Shown in pieces: positions 21,609-29,733 of a stretch of 44,862 nt of DNA. The position numbers and the translations under genes were made by a program. Under the pieces are notes generated by a model, which saw nothing but the letters and a program-made list of their open reading frames with translations, did not search any database and was not told the DNA's origin. The stretch covers positions 1-44,862 of the forward strand of contig CAKSLU010000011.1 in the NCBI GenBank assembly GCA_934474225.1. Reading direction: 5' to 3'. How positions within the stretch are numbered: the first letter of the stretch is position 1; each line of letters begins with the position of its first letter. The DNA comes from an uncultured Eubacteriales bacterium (GTDB lineage Bacteria > Bacillota > Clostridia > Oscillospirales > CAG-272).

Positions 21609-23204
21609 TTACTTCACCTGACTGATCATCAGCGCGCCGAACGCCTCTGCGGATTCACCCGCAGGCAGGATGCCCGCCACTCTGCCGCCCGACACGATAG
21701 CGATACGGTCGCAGGTCGAGCGCAGCTCCTCCAGCTCGGACGAGATGATGACAACGGTGACACCGCTCTCGCGGTTAAACTGCTTGAGTGCGTCCAGCAC
21801 CAGGGCTTTGGCGCCGACATCGATGCCGCGCGTCGGCTCGGAGACGAAGAGGAACTTCGGCTCGAGGGCAAACGCCTTGGCAAGGCAGACCTTCTGCTGG
21901 TTGCCGCCCGACAGCTCCTTCGCCTTCTGCGTGGAGCCGGTGCACTTGATGGCAAGCGCGTCGATGTACTTCTGCGTGACAGCGTAAATCTCTTTGCTAT
22001 CGCGCCAGGTGAACAGGCCGCCGAGATATTTTTTGAGGAACTTGTTCTGCACCTGCATCGCGGGGAACGCGATGTTCCACTCCAGTGTCTCATCGAGGAG
22101 CAGACCGACGCCGCGGCGATCCTCGGACACAAACGCAAGCGATGCGTCCAGGCACCTTCTCGGACTGTTCAGCGGAATCTCCTTCCCGCAGAACTCCACA
22201 GAGCCGCCCGCCTCGTAAAGCCCCATGACGCCGTTCGGAATGCCGAGCTTGCCCTGCCCTGCAAGGCCGCCGATGCCGAGGATCTCGCCCTCTTTGACAT
22301 CGAGGTTGACATTGCGCACGATTTCGCCGGGCATATCCACCCACAGCTTGCGGATGGACATGACAGTAGCTCTGTCCGACATGTCGCGCACTTCATGTAC
22401 GACCGCCTTCGCCGCACCGACCTCGCGGCCGACCATCTGCCGCGTGATTTCGGGAATGTCAATCTCGGTGGTCGGCGTGTCCTTGACCACATGGCCGTCG
22501 CGCATAATGACGACCTTGTCGCAGACCGCCATGATCTCGTGCAGGCGGTGCGTGATGAAAATCACGGCGATGCCGCGCGATGCCATACCGCGAATCGAGT
22601 CGAGCAGCGCCGCCGCCTCGCGCTCGGTGAGCACGGCGGTCGGCTCGTCGAGAATCAGCAGCTTCAGATTATCCTTGCTCAGCTCGCGCGCAATTTCGGT
22701 AAACTGCTTGTGCCCGACAGGCATATCGCTGATCACCATGCGCGCGTCGATTGAAACGCCCATCTTGCCGATTGCCTCGGCGGCGCGGGCGTCCATTTCT
22801 TTATAATTCAGCGTGTTCAGCCGGTCGCCGAACACCTCGGAGAGTACATTCTTTTTCTGCGGCTCACGATTGAGCAGAATATTTTCAGTGGCCGTAAAGC
22901 CGGGAATCAGGGAAAACTCCTGATGCACCATGCCGATACCGGCGTGCAGCGCATCAAACGGCGTATTGAAGCTGACCTTCTCGCCGTCAAGCAGGATGTC
23001 GCCGTCATACCCACCGGTATCGCGGATGACTTCCATGCCGAAAAGGATTTTCATCAGCGTCGATTTGCCTGCGCCGTTTTCACCGACGAGGCCGAGCACT
23101 TCACCTGCGTTCAGCGTGAAGTTGATGTCTTCGAGAACCTGGTTGCCGAAGAAATCCTTCTTGATATTTCGCATCTCCAGAAGCGGAGCATTTTTATTTT
23201 CCAT
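21609..23204 (-). CDS. sugar/nucleoside ABC importer ATPase with two nucleotide-binding domains (MglA/RbsA type)
   Basis: 531 residues. The N-terminal domain has Walker A GENGAGKST and Walker B LLILDEPTAVL. The C-terminal domain has signature LSGGNQQK and FLFVSEPTRGID, while its Walker A is degenerate (GLAGQGKLG), as usual for this type. It powers uptake through the two permeases downstream. It lies 108 bp after the binding-protein gene with an intervening hairpin, typical for operons in which the binding protein is made in excess. Confidence 0.93.
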   Translation of the reverse strand: MENKNAPLLEMRNIKKDFFGNQVLEDINFTLNAGEVLGLVGENGAGKSTLMKILFGMEVIRDTGGYDGDILLDGEKVSFNTPFDALHAGIGMVHQEFSLIPGFTATENILLNREPQKKNVLSEVFGDRLNTLNYKEMDARAAEAIGKMGVSIDARMVISDMPVGHKQFTEIARELSKDNLKLLILDEPTAVLTEREAAALLDSIRGMASRGIAVIFITHRLHEIMAVCDKVVIMRDGHVVKDTPTTEIDIPEITRQMVGREVGAAKAVVHEVRDMSDRATVMSIRKLWVDMPGEIVRNVNLDVKEGEILGIGGLAGQGKLGIPNGVMGLYEAGGSVEFCGKEIPLNSPRRCLDASLAFVSEDRRGVGLLLDETLEWNIAFPAMQVQNKFLKKYLGGLFTWRDSKEIYAVTQKYIDALAIKCTGSTQKAKELSGGNQQKVCLAKAFALEPKFLFVSEPTRGIDVGAKALVLDALKQFNRESGVTVVIISSELEELRSTCDRIAIVSGGRVAGILPAGESAEAFGALMISQVK

Positions 23205-23227
23205 AAAGCTCTTCCAACCTAAAATAA

Positions 23228-23253
23228 GTGGGGGAGAGGAAACCCTCTCCCCC
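23228..23253 (-). terminator. intra-operon hairpin between binding protein and ATPase genes
   Basis: GGGGGAGAG / CTCTCCCCC with a short GAAA-containing loop. On the minus strand it is followed by ACTTATTTT, a poor U-run, so it is better read as a partial terminator or mRNA stabiliser. Confidence 0.55.
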
Positions 23254-23312
23254 CTCGTTTTTCCGTCTTGCGGGGATTTTGCCGGGGAATACGCGAAAGT
23301 GGTGTGCGAAAA

Positions 23313-24575
23313 TTACTTAATGGTGAAGTACTTCTCGGGAACCTCAACAGAGGTCGAGCCCATGAAGTGACCGGGGTTACCCATAATGTAGGTATCCTGG
23401 TATACAAGGAAGATGTTGTCTGCCTTGACGCCGGTGGTTGCATTGGTGTAGTTGGAGCCGTTCCACTCCGCCTTGGGAGAGAAGACTTCATATGCCTTTG
23501 CAATGTCGTCGATGTCGCAGAGCTCGCTCTCGCCGTTGATGACGTTCAGTGCATGCTGTGCAAGGCCTGCAGATACGGTGTAGCCGTAGGAGTATGCCCA
23601 GGTACCGAAGTGGTCAGCGCCGCCCTTTTCGCAGATAGCGGACTCAACCTTTGCGAGAATCTTCTCAAAGTCGCCTGCCTCAGCGGTCAGGTCAAGACCC
23701 AGAGCGCCCGGATAGCCCATCAGAGGAGACGGCAGGTCAGCTTCGATGAAGTAACCGCCGTAGGTGAGCAGCTGCTTGAGCAGAGGCTCGGTGTGTGCGT
23801 CGTTGGTGCAGAAGTATGCGGCCTGCTTGCCGTACTTCTCAACCCACTCCGGCACCTTCTCGAGGATGTAAGCCTGTGCGCCTGCAACGCCGACATCGGA
23901 GGTCGGGTCGGGAGCCGTCTCAAGGACGAACTTCATGCCGAACTCTTCGCATGCAGCCTGCATAATAGCAACGCGGCGGCTCATCGTCTCGTATGCCATG
24001 TGGCGCGGGAAGGAAATGTGCACAAAGGTATCGCAGCCCAGCTCATGCGCGGTGCGGATGATCAGGTAGCCGCGAGCAACGAAGTCGTTGTTGCAGACGA
24101 GGTCAGCAGCAGCGCCGATTACGGGCAGATCCTCATGTGCTTCGCCTGCGATGCAGAGGATGTCGGGACGACGCTCCTTGATCTGGCGGAATGCTTCTGC
24201 CGTGCCGGGAACAGCCTGGTTGACGATGATTGCCTTCATCTCGGGGTCATCGGACAGGTTGACGATGGTCTGGATGGTGGTCTCGAGCTCTTCCGTGAAG
24301 TTGTCGGGATAGATTGCGAGCTTGACCATATCCTCACCGTACATAGCCTGGAAAGCCTCGGCGCCGCGGCGGTCGTCTTCCGACTGCGAAACGGAACCGG
24401 TTACGATGCCGATATGCGGCTTCTTTGCGTCTGTCGTGTCATCGGTTGCAACGGTCGTGTCGTCGCTGCCGACGGTCGTGTCCCCGCTCGTGTTGGCGGG
24501 ATCCTTCTGCTCACCGCAGGCTACCAGTGCGAACACCATAACCAGCGCCAGAAGGAGGCTGATAAATCTCTTCAT
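23313..24575 (-). CDS. substrate-binding lipoprotein of the ABC importer (DUF3798-like)
   Basis: 420 residues from ATG 24575, preceded by GGAGGTAAGT; upstream in-frame codons lack a site. Lipobox LVAC has its cysteine at residue 20, then a T/D-rich linker. The core begins KPHIGIVTGSVSQSEDDRRG and continues AIIVNQAVPGTAEAFRQIKE, which I recognise as the DUF3798 group, a periplasmic-binding-protein-like fold found with RbsC-type permeases. The ligand is not known. It is first gene of the five-gene operon 24575 to 18892. No sugar kinase or isomerase is linked, so the substrate cannot be inferred from context. Confidence 0.8.
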   Translation of the reverse strand: MKRFISLLLALVMVFALVACGEQKDPANTSGDTTVGSDDTTVATDDTTDAKKPHIGIVTGSVSQSEDDRRGAEAFQAMYGEDMVKLAIYPDNFTEELETTIQTIVNLSDDPEMKAIIVNQAVPGTAEAFRQIKERRPDILCIAGEAHEDLPVIGAAADLVCNNDFVARGYLIIRTAHELGCDTFVHISFPRHMAYETMSRRVAIMQAACEEFGMKFVLETAPDPTSDVGVAGAQAYILEKVPEWVEKYGKQAAYFCTNDAHTEPLLKQLLTYGGYFIEADLPSPLMGYPGALGLDLTAEAGDFEKILAKVESAICEKGGADHFGTWAYSYGYTVSAGLAQHALNVINGESELCDIDDIAKAYEVFSPKAEWNGSNYTNATTGVKADNIFLVYQDTYIMGNPGHFMGSTSVEVPEKYFTIK

Positions 24576-24619
24576 ACTTACCTCCATAAATTTTTTAAGT
24601 TTTGCAAGAGACATGTAAT

Positions 24620-24648
24620 ACTATACCGCAATTATGACGGTTTGTCAA
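24620..24648 (-). promoter_or_regulatory. promoter of the ABC importer operon
   Basis: On the minus strand: TTGACA (24648-24643), a 17-bp spacer, then TATAGT (24625-24620). Close to consensus. Confidence 0.8.
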
Positions 24649-24741
24649 CAATTTTGTGAATTTCACCAATTCTTGTGCAGGTTTGCGGCGGCTTACGCTG
24701 CATTTCACAAAAAAAGCGGCGCGTTTTGCCGTATGCGCGCC

Positions 24742-24770
24742 TTGACTTTTTCCGCCGCATCGTATATAAT
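24742..24770 (+). promoter_or_regulatory. promoter of the MscS-type channel gene
   Basis: TTGACT (24742-24747), a 17-bp spacer, then TATAAT (24765-24770). Confidence 0.8.
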
Positions 24771-24799
24771 CGTGTCATCCTGTTTTCGGAGGCATTGCT

Positions 24800-25618
24800 A
24801 TGGAAATTCTGAACACCATCAAATCTTTTGTCGCCACGGGCGGCATCAATCTGCTGTTTTCCGCCATCTGCGCCATTGTTTTTGTCCTGGTCGGCTTCAA
24901 GCTGTCCGGCAAGGTCGCAAAGGCGATTCACCGCAGCAAGCATTTTCAGCACATGGACGACAGCGCGCGCAGTTTTATCGGCAGTTTCATCAGCATCGGC
25001 TTGAAAGTCCTTATCGTCATTATCGCCGCGTCGATTCTCGGCATCAACGGTACGGCGCTCGCTTCGGTCATCGGCACTGCCGGCGTTGCCATCGGTCTTG
25101 CCATGCAGGGCAGCCTGTCCAACCTGGTGGGCGGCATGATGATTCTGTTCTTCCGCCCCTTCAAGGTCGGCGACTACATTGACAACCACACCGACAGCGG
25201 CACAGTAAAGGAAATCGGCGTGTTCTACACCGTGCTCCGCACGCCGGACAACAAGACCATCACCATCCCGAACGGTGCGCTCTCCAACGCGACGGTCGTC
25301 AACTACAGCGTGGAGGAGCGCCGCCGCGTGGACATGACCTTCTCTGTCGCCTACACCACTGACCTTGACAAGGCGGAAAAGGTGATGCGCACGGTTGTCG
25401 AGGCCAATCCGCTGGTGCTGAAAGACCCCGCGCCCTTTGTCGGCATGCTCAGCCAGGACGCCAGCGCCCTGACCTATGCGGTGCGCGTCTGGTGCAAGGC
25501 TGCGGACTACTGGACGCTCTACTTTGACCTCAATACCAATATGAAGAAAGCCTTTGACACCGTCGGCATCGAGATTCCGTTCAACCAGCTCGATGTGCAT
25601 ATGAAAAACGAGGACTGA
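24800..25618 (+). CDS. small-conductance mechanosensitive channel, MscS family
   Basis: 272 residues from ATG 24800 after CGGAGGCATTGCT. Three hydrophobic segments: one near residues 10-35, one near 60-80 (VLIVIIAASILGI), and the pore helix GTAGVAIGLAMQGSLSNLVGG. The beta domain follows (FRPFKVGDYI, then TIPNGALSNATVVNYS). The channel opens on membrane tension to release solutes during osmotic downshock. The gene is monocistronic with its own promoter, and the length is typical. Confidence 0.93.
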   Translation: MEILNTIKSFVATGGINLLFSAICAIVFVLVGFKLSGKVAKAIHRSKHFQHMDDSARSFIGSFISIGLKVLIVIIAASILGINGTALASVIGTAGVAIGLAMQGSLSNLVGGMMILFFRPFKVGDYIDNHTDSGTVKEIGVFYTVLRTPDNKTITIPNGALSNATVVNYSVEERRRVDMTFSVAYTTDLDKAEKVMRTVVEANPLVLKDPAPFVGMLSQDASALTYAVRVWCKAADYWTLYFDLNTNMKKAFDTVGIEIPFNQLDVHMKNED

Positions 25619-25627
25619 AGCGCGGGC

Positions 25628-25937
25628 ATCAACCCCTACCGGAATTGCGAAAATCGCGTACATACCGTAGGGCGCCGTCTGCCTCCCGCCGTTCTATCCA
25701 AGCCTCCCTTGTGTAAAGGGAGTGTGCCCCGGAACGCGATGCGTTCCTAATGAGTTTCCCTTGCGGGAAACATCACCGGCGGCGGAGGGATTGTTACAAA
25801 GTTAAGAACAACCCCTCAGTCGCCGCCAGGATGTTTTTCGGTTTCGCTCGCGAAATCGTCGGTGTTCAGCCGACGAAGAAAAACTCCGCGAGACGCTGCG
25901 CGTCTCGGACAGCTCACCCCTTGCACAGGGGAGCCTC
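25628..25937 (+). repeat. structured dispersed repeat, copy R1
   Basis: This fills most of the 381-bp gap 25619-25999. Shared blocks with R2 and R3 include AAGCCTCCCTTGTG, GAGGGATTGTTACAAAG, GATGTTTTTCGGTTTCGC, GTCGGTGTTCAGCCGACG and CAGCTCACCCCTTG. Stems include TTTCGC-TC-GCGAAA and GAGACGC-TGC-GCGTCTC. The left end (25628-25700) shares a CCCTACCGG...CCGTAGGGC part with R2. It is inverted relative to R2 and R3. I see no gene in this gap. Confidence 0.85.
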
Positions 25938-25952
25938 AAATTTACGCAACCC

Positions 25953-25992
25953 AAAAGAACGCCTTCCCGCATGGGAAGGCGTTCTTTTTATA
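25953..25992 (-). terminator. hisS terminator
   Basis: AAAAGAACGCCTTCCC / GGGAAGGCGTTCTTTT, a 16-bp stem with GCAT loop, directly after the hisS stop at 26000. Confidence 0.9.
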
Positions 25993-25999
25993 CTTTTAC

Positions 26000-27316
26000 T
26001 TACTGCTTAATCTTTTCAATCGCGGCATAGACATCGAGCAGTTCCTGCTCGCCGGTCTCCATATTCTTCAGCGTCAGCTTGCCTGCCGCCGCCTCGTCCT
26101 CGCCGACGAGCGCAACATAGGGGATGCCGCTGCGGTTGGCAAACTTCATCTTCGGCTTCATGCCCTTGTCGAGGCAGTACACATCCACATTCAGCCCCGC
26201 CGCGCGCATTTCCGCCGCGCTCCGCAGGACGAAATCCATGTGCGCCTTGTCGGTGGGCACAAAGAGGACATCGCAGAGACTCTTTTTCGTATCCGTGATG
26301 ATCTCGGCGGCGCGCAGCTGCGAGAACAGGCGCGTCAGCCCAATCGAAATGCCGATGCCGGGCATGTGGTCGTCGGTGTAGTACCCGGTGAGGTTGTCGT
26401 AGCGCCCGCCCGAGCAAACACTGCCGAGCGTGGGATAATCCACGAGCTTGGTCTCATAGACCGTGCCGGTGTAGTAGTCCAGCCCGCGGGCGATGGTCAG
26501 GTCAATCGCGATGTTCTTTTCCGGGATGCCGTAGAGGTAGGCATAGTGCACCACCTTGTCAAGCTCCTCCACGCCCTCGCGATAGGTCTCGTCGGCGCAG
26601 TCGAGCGCGCGCAGCGCCGCAAGCACCGCGTCATTGCTGCCGCCGATACCGATGAAGGCGAGAATCTTGTCCGCCGCGTCGCCGACGACGCCGTATTCCG
26701 CAAGCTCTTCGCGCACCTTGTCCGCGCCGATTTTCTCGAGCTTGTCGATGGTGCGCAGGATGTCGCCGATTTTATCGGCAAAGCCGAGCGAGGCGAAGAA
26801 GCCGTTGAGCACCTTGCGGTTGTTGATGCGGATGACGAAATCGCCGAACGCCAGCTTGGTAAACACATTGTAAATGACGGCGGGCATCTCGGCGTCATAC
26901 ATGAGGTCGAGCGACTCTGCGCCGATGATGTCGATGTCGCACTGGTAGAACTCGCGGAAACGCCCCTTCTGCGGACGCTCGCCGCGGTAAACCTTGCTCA
27001 TCTGATAGCGCTTGAACGGGAAGACCAAATCCGCCTTGTGCTGCGCGACATAGCGCGCCAGCGGCACGGTGAGGTCAAAGCGCATCGCGAGGTCGGCGTC
27101 GCCCTTGGTGAAGCGGTAAATCTGCTTTTCGGTCTCGCCGCCCGCCTTGGCGAGCAGCACCGAGGCATATTCCAGCACCGGGGTGTCGAGCGGCAGAAAG
27201 CCGAAGCTCTCATACACGCCGCGAATGGTGTCGTACATGCGGTTGAAAAGAATCTGATCGGGGGGAAGCAATTCCATCGTCCCCTGCAGGGTGCGGGGTT
27301 CTACGCGTTCTGCCAT
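26000..27316 (-). CDS. hisS: histidyl-tRNA synthetase
   Basis: 438 residues, usual length for a class II enzyme that charges tRNA-His. Motif 2 region is QMSKVYRGERPQKGRFREFYQCDIDIIG. The histidine-binding motif RGLDYYTGTVYE and motif 3 (GISIGLTRL) are present, followed by a C-terminal anticodon-binding domain. ATG 27316 follows AGGAGATATACAGTT. It lies 29 bp downstream of the ABC exporter gene on the same strand and is probably cotranscribed from the promoter at 29092-29120. No T-box-like leader is visible in the 29-bp gap. Confidence 0.97.
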   Translation of the reverse strand: MAERVEPRTLQGTMELLPPDQILFNRMYDTIRGVYESFGFLPLDTPVLEYASVLLAKAGGETEKQIYRFTKGDADLAMRFDLTVPLARYVAQHKADLVFPFKRYQMSKVYRGERPQKGRFREFYQCDIDIIGAESLDLMYDAEMPAVIYNVFTKLAFGDFVIRINNRKVLNGFFASLGFADKIGDILRTIDKLEKIGADKVREELAEYGVVGDAADKILAFIGIGGSNDAVLAALRALDCADETYREGVEELDKVVHYAYLYGIPEKNIAIDLTIARGLDYYTGTVYETKLVDYPTLGSVCSGGRYDNLTGYYTDDHMPGIGISIGLTRLFSQLRAAEIITDTKKSLCDVLFVPTDKAHMDFVLRSAAEMRAAGLNVDVYCLDKGMKPKMKFANRSGIPYVALVGEDEAAAGKLTLKNMETGEQELLDVYAAIEKIKQ

Positions 27317-27345
27317 AACTGTATATCTCCTGTGTTTTGAATCTC

Positions 27346-29064
27346 TTAGGTACGGAACTGGTATTCGTACAGTTCCTTATAGATGCCGTTCTGCGCCATC
27401 AACTCTTCATGCGTGCCGCGCTCGTGAATGCCCTCGTCGGTCATGACGATGATCTCATCCGCGCGCTTGACCGTGGAGAGGCGATGCGCAACGACAATGG
27501 TGGTGCGCCCGACGCAGAGCGCGTCGAGGCTCTCGGTAATCAACTTTTCGGTGGCATTGTCCAGGGCGCTGGTCGCCTCGTCGAGAATCAGAATTTTCGG
27601 ATTCTTGAGGAAGACGCGCGCAATCGCGATGCGCTGTTTCTGCCCGCCCGAGAGTTTGACGCCGCGCTCGCCGACCTGCGTGTCGTAACCGTCGGGCAGC
27701 GTCATGATATAGTCGTGGATGTTGGCGCGCTTTGCGGCGGAAATCAGCTCGTTCTCGCTGACCTCGCCCGCGCCGTAGGTAATATTGTCGCGAACGGTGG
27801 AGTCGAACAGGAAAACATCCTGCGAGACGATGCCGACGCCGCGGCGCAGCGAATCCAGCGTGAGCGTGCGGATGTCGCGCCCGTCGATGGTGACGCGCCC
27901 GCCCTCGATGTCATAAAAGCGCGGGATGATGTTGCAGATGGTGGACTTGCCGCCGCCGGACGGACCGACCAGCGCCAATGTGTGCCCGGCTTTGATGTTG
28001 AAGGACAGGTCGTGCAGAATCTCGCGCGACGCGCCGTAGCGGAAATTGACATGCTCAAACGCGATATCACCGTGCACCTCGCCGAGCGGCACAGCCCCCG
28101 GCGTGTCTGCCTCCGTCGGCGTGTCCATAATCGTGCAGAAGCGCTCAAAGCCGCTCATGCCGTTTTGGAACTGCTCGACAAAGTTGACGATGCGGTTGAT
28201 GGGGTCGGTGAAGACATTGACATAGATGAGGAATGCCGCAAAGCTGCCGGGCGTGATTTTGCCGTAGATGCAGAAGAGCCCGCCGGACACCAGCGTGAGC
28301 AGCTTGAGGATGTCAAACATGAAGGTCGAGCCGCTGTGGAACTGCGCCATGGCGTGCAGCGCACGGCGGCGCACGGCGACGTAGTCGTCGGTCACGGCGG
28401 CGAATTTCTTCTCCTCATAGTCCTTCGCGACATACGCCTTGGTGACGCGCACGCCGGTCAGGCTGTTTTCGATAGCGGCGTTGATGACGGCGTTCTCCAC
28501 GCGCATCGCGCGGAACTCTTTGCTCATCTTCTTGCGCATATGCATGGCGAAGACAATCATCACCGGGATGAACGCAAAGATAATGACCGTGAGCCACAGA
28601 TTGACCTGCGCCATCAGGACAAACGAGCCAATCAGCAGCACGATGGAGAGAAACAAATCCTCCGGACCGTGGTGCGCCAGCTCCGACACGTCGAGCAGGT
28701 CGCCAACGATGCGCGAAATCAGCGCGCCGGTCTTGTTGTCGTCGAAATAGGTGAACGGCAGCCGCTCGATATGGTCAAACAAATCGCGGCGCATGTCCGC
28801 CTGCATATCAGTCGCCATGCGGTGCCCGTAGTCCTGGATGAAGGCGTTCATCAGCTTTTTGAGGAAGTAGAGCACCACCATCACGGCGGCGAGAATCAGA
28901 ATGGCACACACATTTTTATCCGGAATGAAATCGTCGATGATGATGCCGGTCAGCTTCGGATAAAACAGATTGCAGAGCGCCACGCCGAGCGCGCAGAGCA
29001 TGTCCAGGCAAAACAGCCCGAGATACGGCTTGTAGTAGGCGCAAAAGCGCTTGACAGTCTTCAT
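27346..29064 (-). CDS. ABC exporter half-transporter (fused membrane and ATPase domains)
   Basis: 572 residues. The N-terminal ~310 residues form a six-helix exporter membrane domain. The C-terminal ATPase has Walker A GPSGGGKST, signature LSGGQKQRIAIAR, Walker B ILILDEATSALD and the H-loop VAHRLSTV. The organisation is that of MsbA/LmrA-type lipid or drug exporters, probably acting as a homodimer since no partner half is adjacent. ATG 29064 follows GGGGGAAGACT. The substrate is unknown. Confidence 0.93.
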   Translation of the reverse strand: MKTVKRFCAYYKPYLGLFCLDMLCALGVALCNLFYPKLTGIIIDDFIPDKNVCAILILAAVMVVLYFLKKLMNAFIQDYGHRMATDMQADMRRDLFDHIERLPFTYFDDNKTGALISRIVGDLLDVSELAHHGPEDLFLSIVLLIGSFVLMAQVNLWLTVIIFAFIPVMIVFAMHMRKKMSKEFRAMRVENAVINAAIENSLTGVRVTKAYVAKDYEEKKFAAVTDDYVAVRRRALHAMAQFHSGSTFMFDILKLLTLVSGGLFCIYGKITPGSFAAFLIYVNVFTDPINRIVNFVEQFQNGMSGFERFCTIMDTPTEADTPGAVPLGEVHGDIAFEHVNFRYGASREILHDLSFNIKAGHTLALVGPSGGGKSTICNIIPRFYDIEGGRVTIDGRDIRTLTLDSLRRGVGIVSQDVFLFDSTVRDNITYGAGEVSENELISAAKRANIHDYIMTLPDGYDTQVGERGVKLSGGQKQRIAIARVFLKNPKILILDEATSALDNATEKLITESLDALCVGRTTIVVAHRLSTVKRADEIIVMTDEGIHERGTHEELMAQNGIYKELYEYQFRT

Positions 29065-29091
29065 AGTCTTCCCCCATGTGTAAACATAGCT

Positions 29092-29120
29092 ATTATATAT
29101 GAAGTCGCGGGAGAAGTCAA
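29092..29120 (-). promoter_or_regulatory. promoter of the ABC exporter-hisS unit
   Basis: On the minus strand: TTGACT (29120-29115), a 17-bp spacer, then TATAAT (29097-29092). Confidence 0.8.
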
Positions 29121-29150
29121 CAACAAAAACCGTTTTCCGCGCGGCGGCGC

Positions 29151-29179
29151 TTGACAGCCGTAGGCGGATATGATAGACT
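29151..29179 (+). promoter_or_regulatory. promoter of the HD hydrolase gene
   Basis: TTGACA (29151-29156), a 17-bp spacer, then TAGACT (29174-29179). Confidence 0.8.
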
Positions 29180-29224
29180 GAAAATGAGCCGTTCCCGATA
29201 CCGATATCGTAAGGAGACGCACCG

Positions 29225-29656
29225 ATGATTTACACGCCGCTCGTCAAAAAAGCCTGCAATATCCTGTTCGACGCACACAAAAACGACTTTGACAAGGGCG
29301 GTTATCCCTATGTGTTCCACCCGTTCTATCTGGCAACGCAGATGGAAGACGAAGTGTCGGCTTGCGTCGCGCTGCTGCACGATGTTGCAGAAGACCACGG
29401 CGACCGCTACAGTTTTGACGCGCTGTCGCGCGAAGGATTCCCTGCCGCCGTCACAGACGCGCTCCGTCTGCTGACGCATGCGGACGGCATCGCCTACATG
29501 GACTATGTCCGTGCCCTCGCCAAAAACCCTGTTGCGCGCAGGGTCAAGGCGGCAGATTTGCGGCACAATTTGGACAGCCGCCGCACGGACGGCCAAAAGC
29601 CGCCGAAATATGCGCTGTACACGGAGGCGCTCGCCTATTTGGAATCGTGCGGATGA
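29225..29656 (+). CDS. single-domain HD hydrolase, small alarmone hydrolase-like
   Basis: 143 residues from ATG 29225 (AAGGAGACGCACCG). Metal-binding residues of the RelA/SpoT hydrolase half are in place: H32 (YVFHPFYLA), then the HDxxED signature at 52-57 (LLHDVAEDHGD), then D111 (VKAADLRHNLD). No synthetase, TGS or ACT domain follows, so it would only degrade. Family knowledge suggests removal of pyrophosphate from (p)ppGpp or a related nucleotide; at 143 residues it is shorter than most stand-alone hydrolases (about 180), so other HD substrates remain possible. The next gene, a lipoprotein, starts 77 bp downstream with no terminator between. Confidence 0.8.
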   Translation: MIYTPLVKKACNILFDAHKNDFDKGGYPYVFHPFYLATQMEDEVSACVALLHDVAEDHGDRYSFDALSREGFPAAVTDALRLLTHADGIAYMDYVRALAKNPVARRVKAADLRHNLDSRRTDGQKPPKYALYTEALAYLESCG

Positions 29657-29733
29657 CGCGCCGCAATGCTTGACTTTGGATAAAAAACGATTCGGCATTT
29701 TTCGGATAACACGACACAGTAAAGGAGATTTTT

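Noticed and set aside
25831..25950. Short frame MFFGFAREIVGVQPTKKNSA..., found again at 30950-31068 and 40240-40370
   Set aside because: Each lies wholly within a copy of the structured repeat and its start context is part of the repeat; no sign of selection on the protein.
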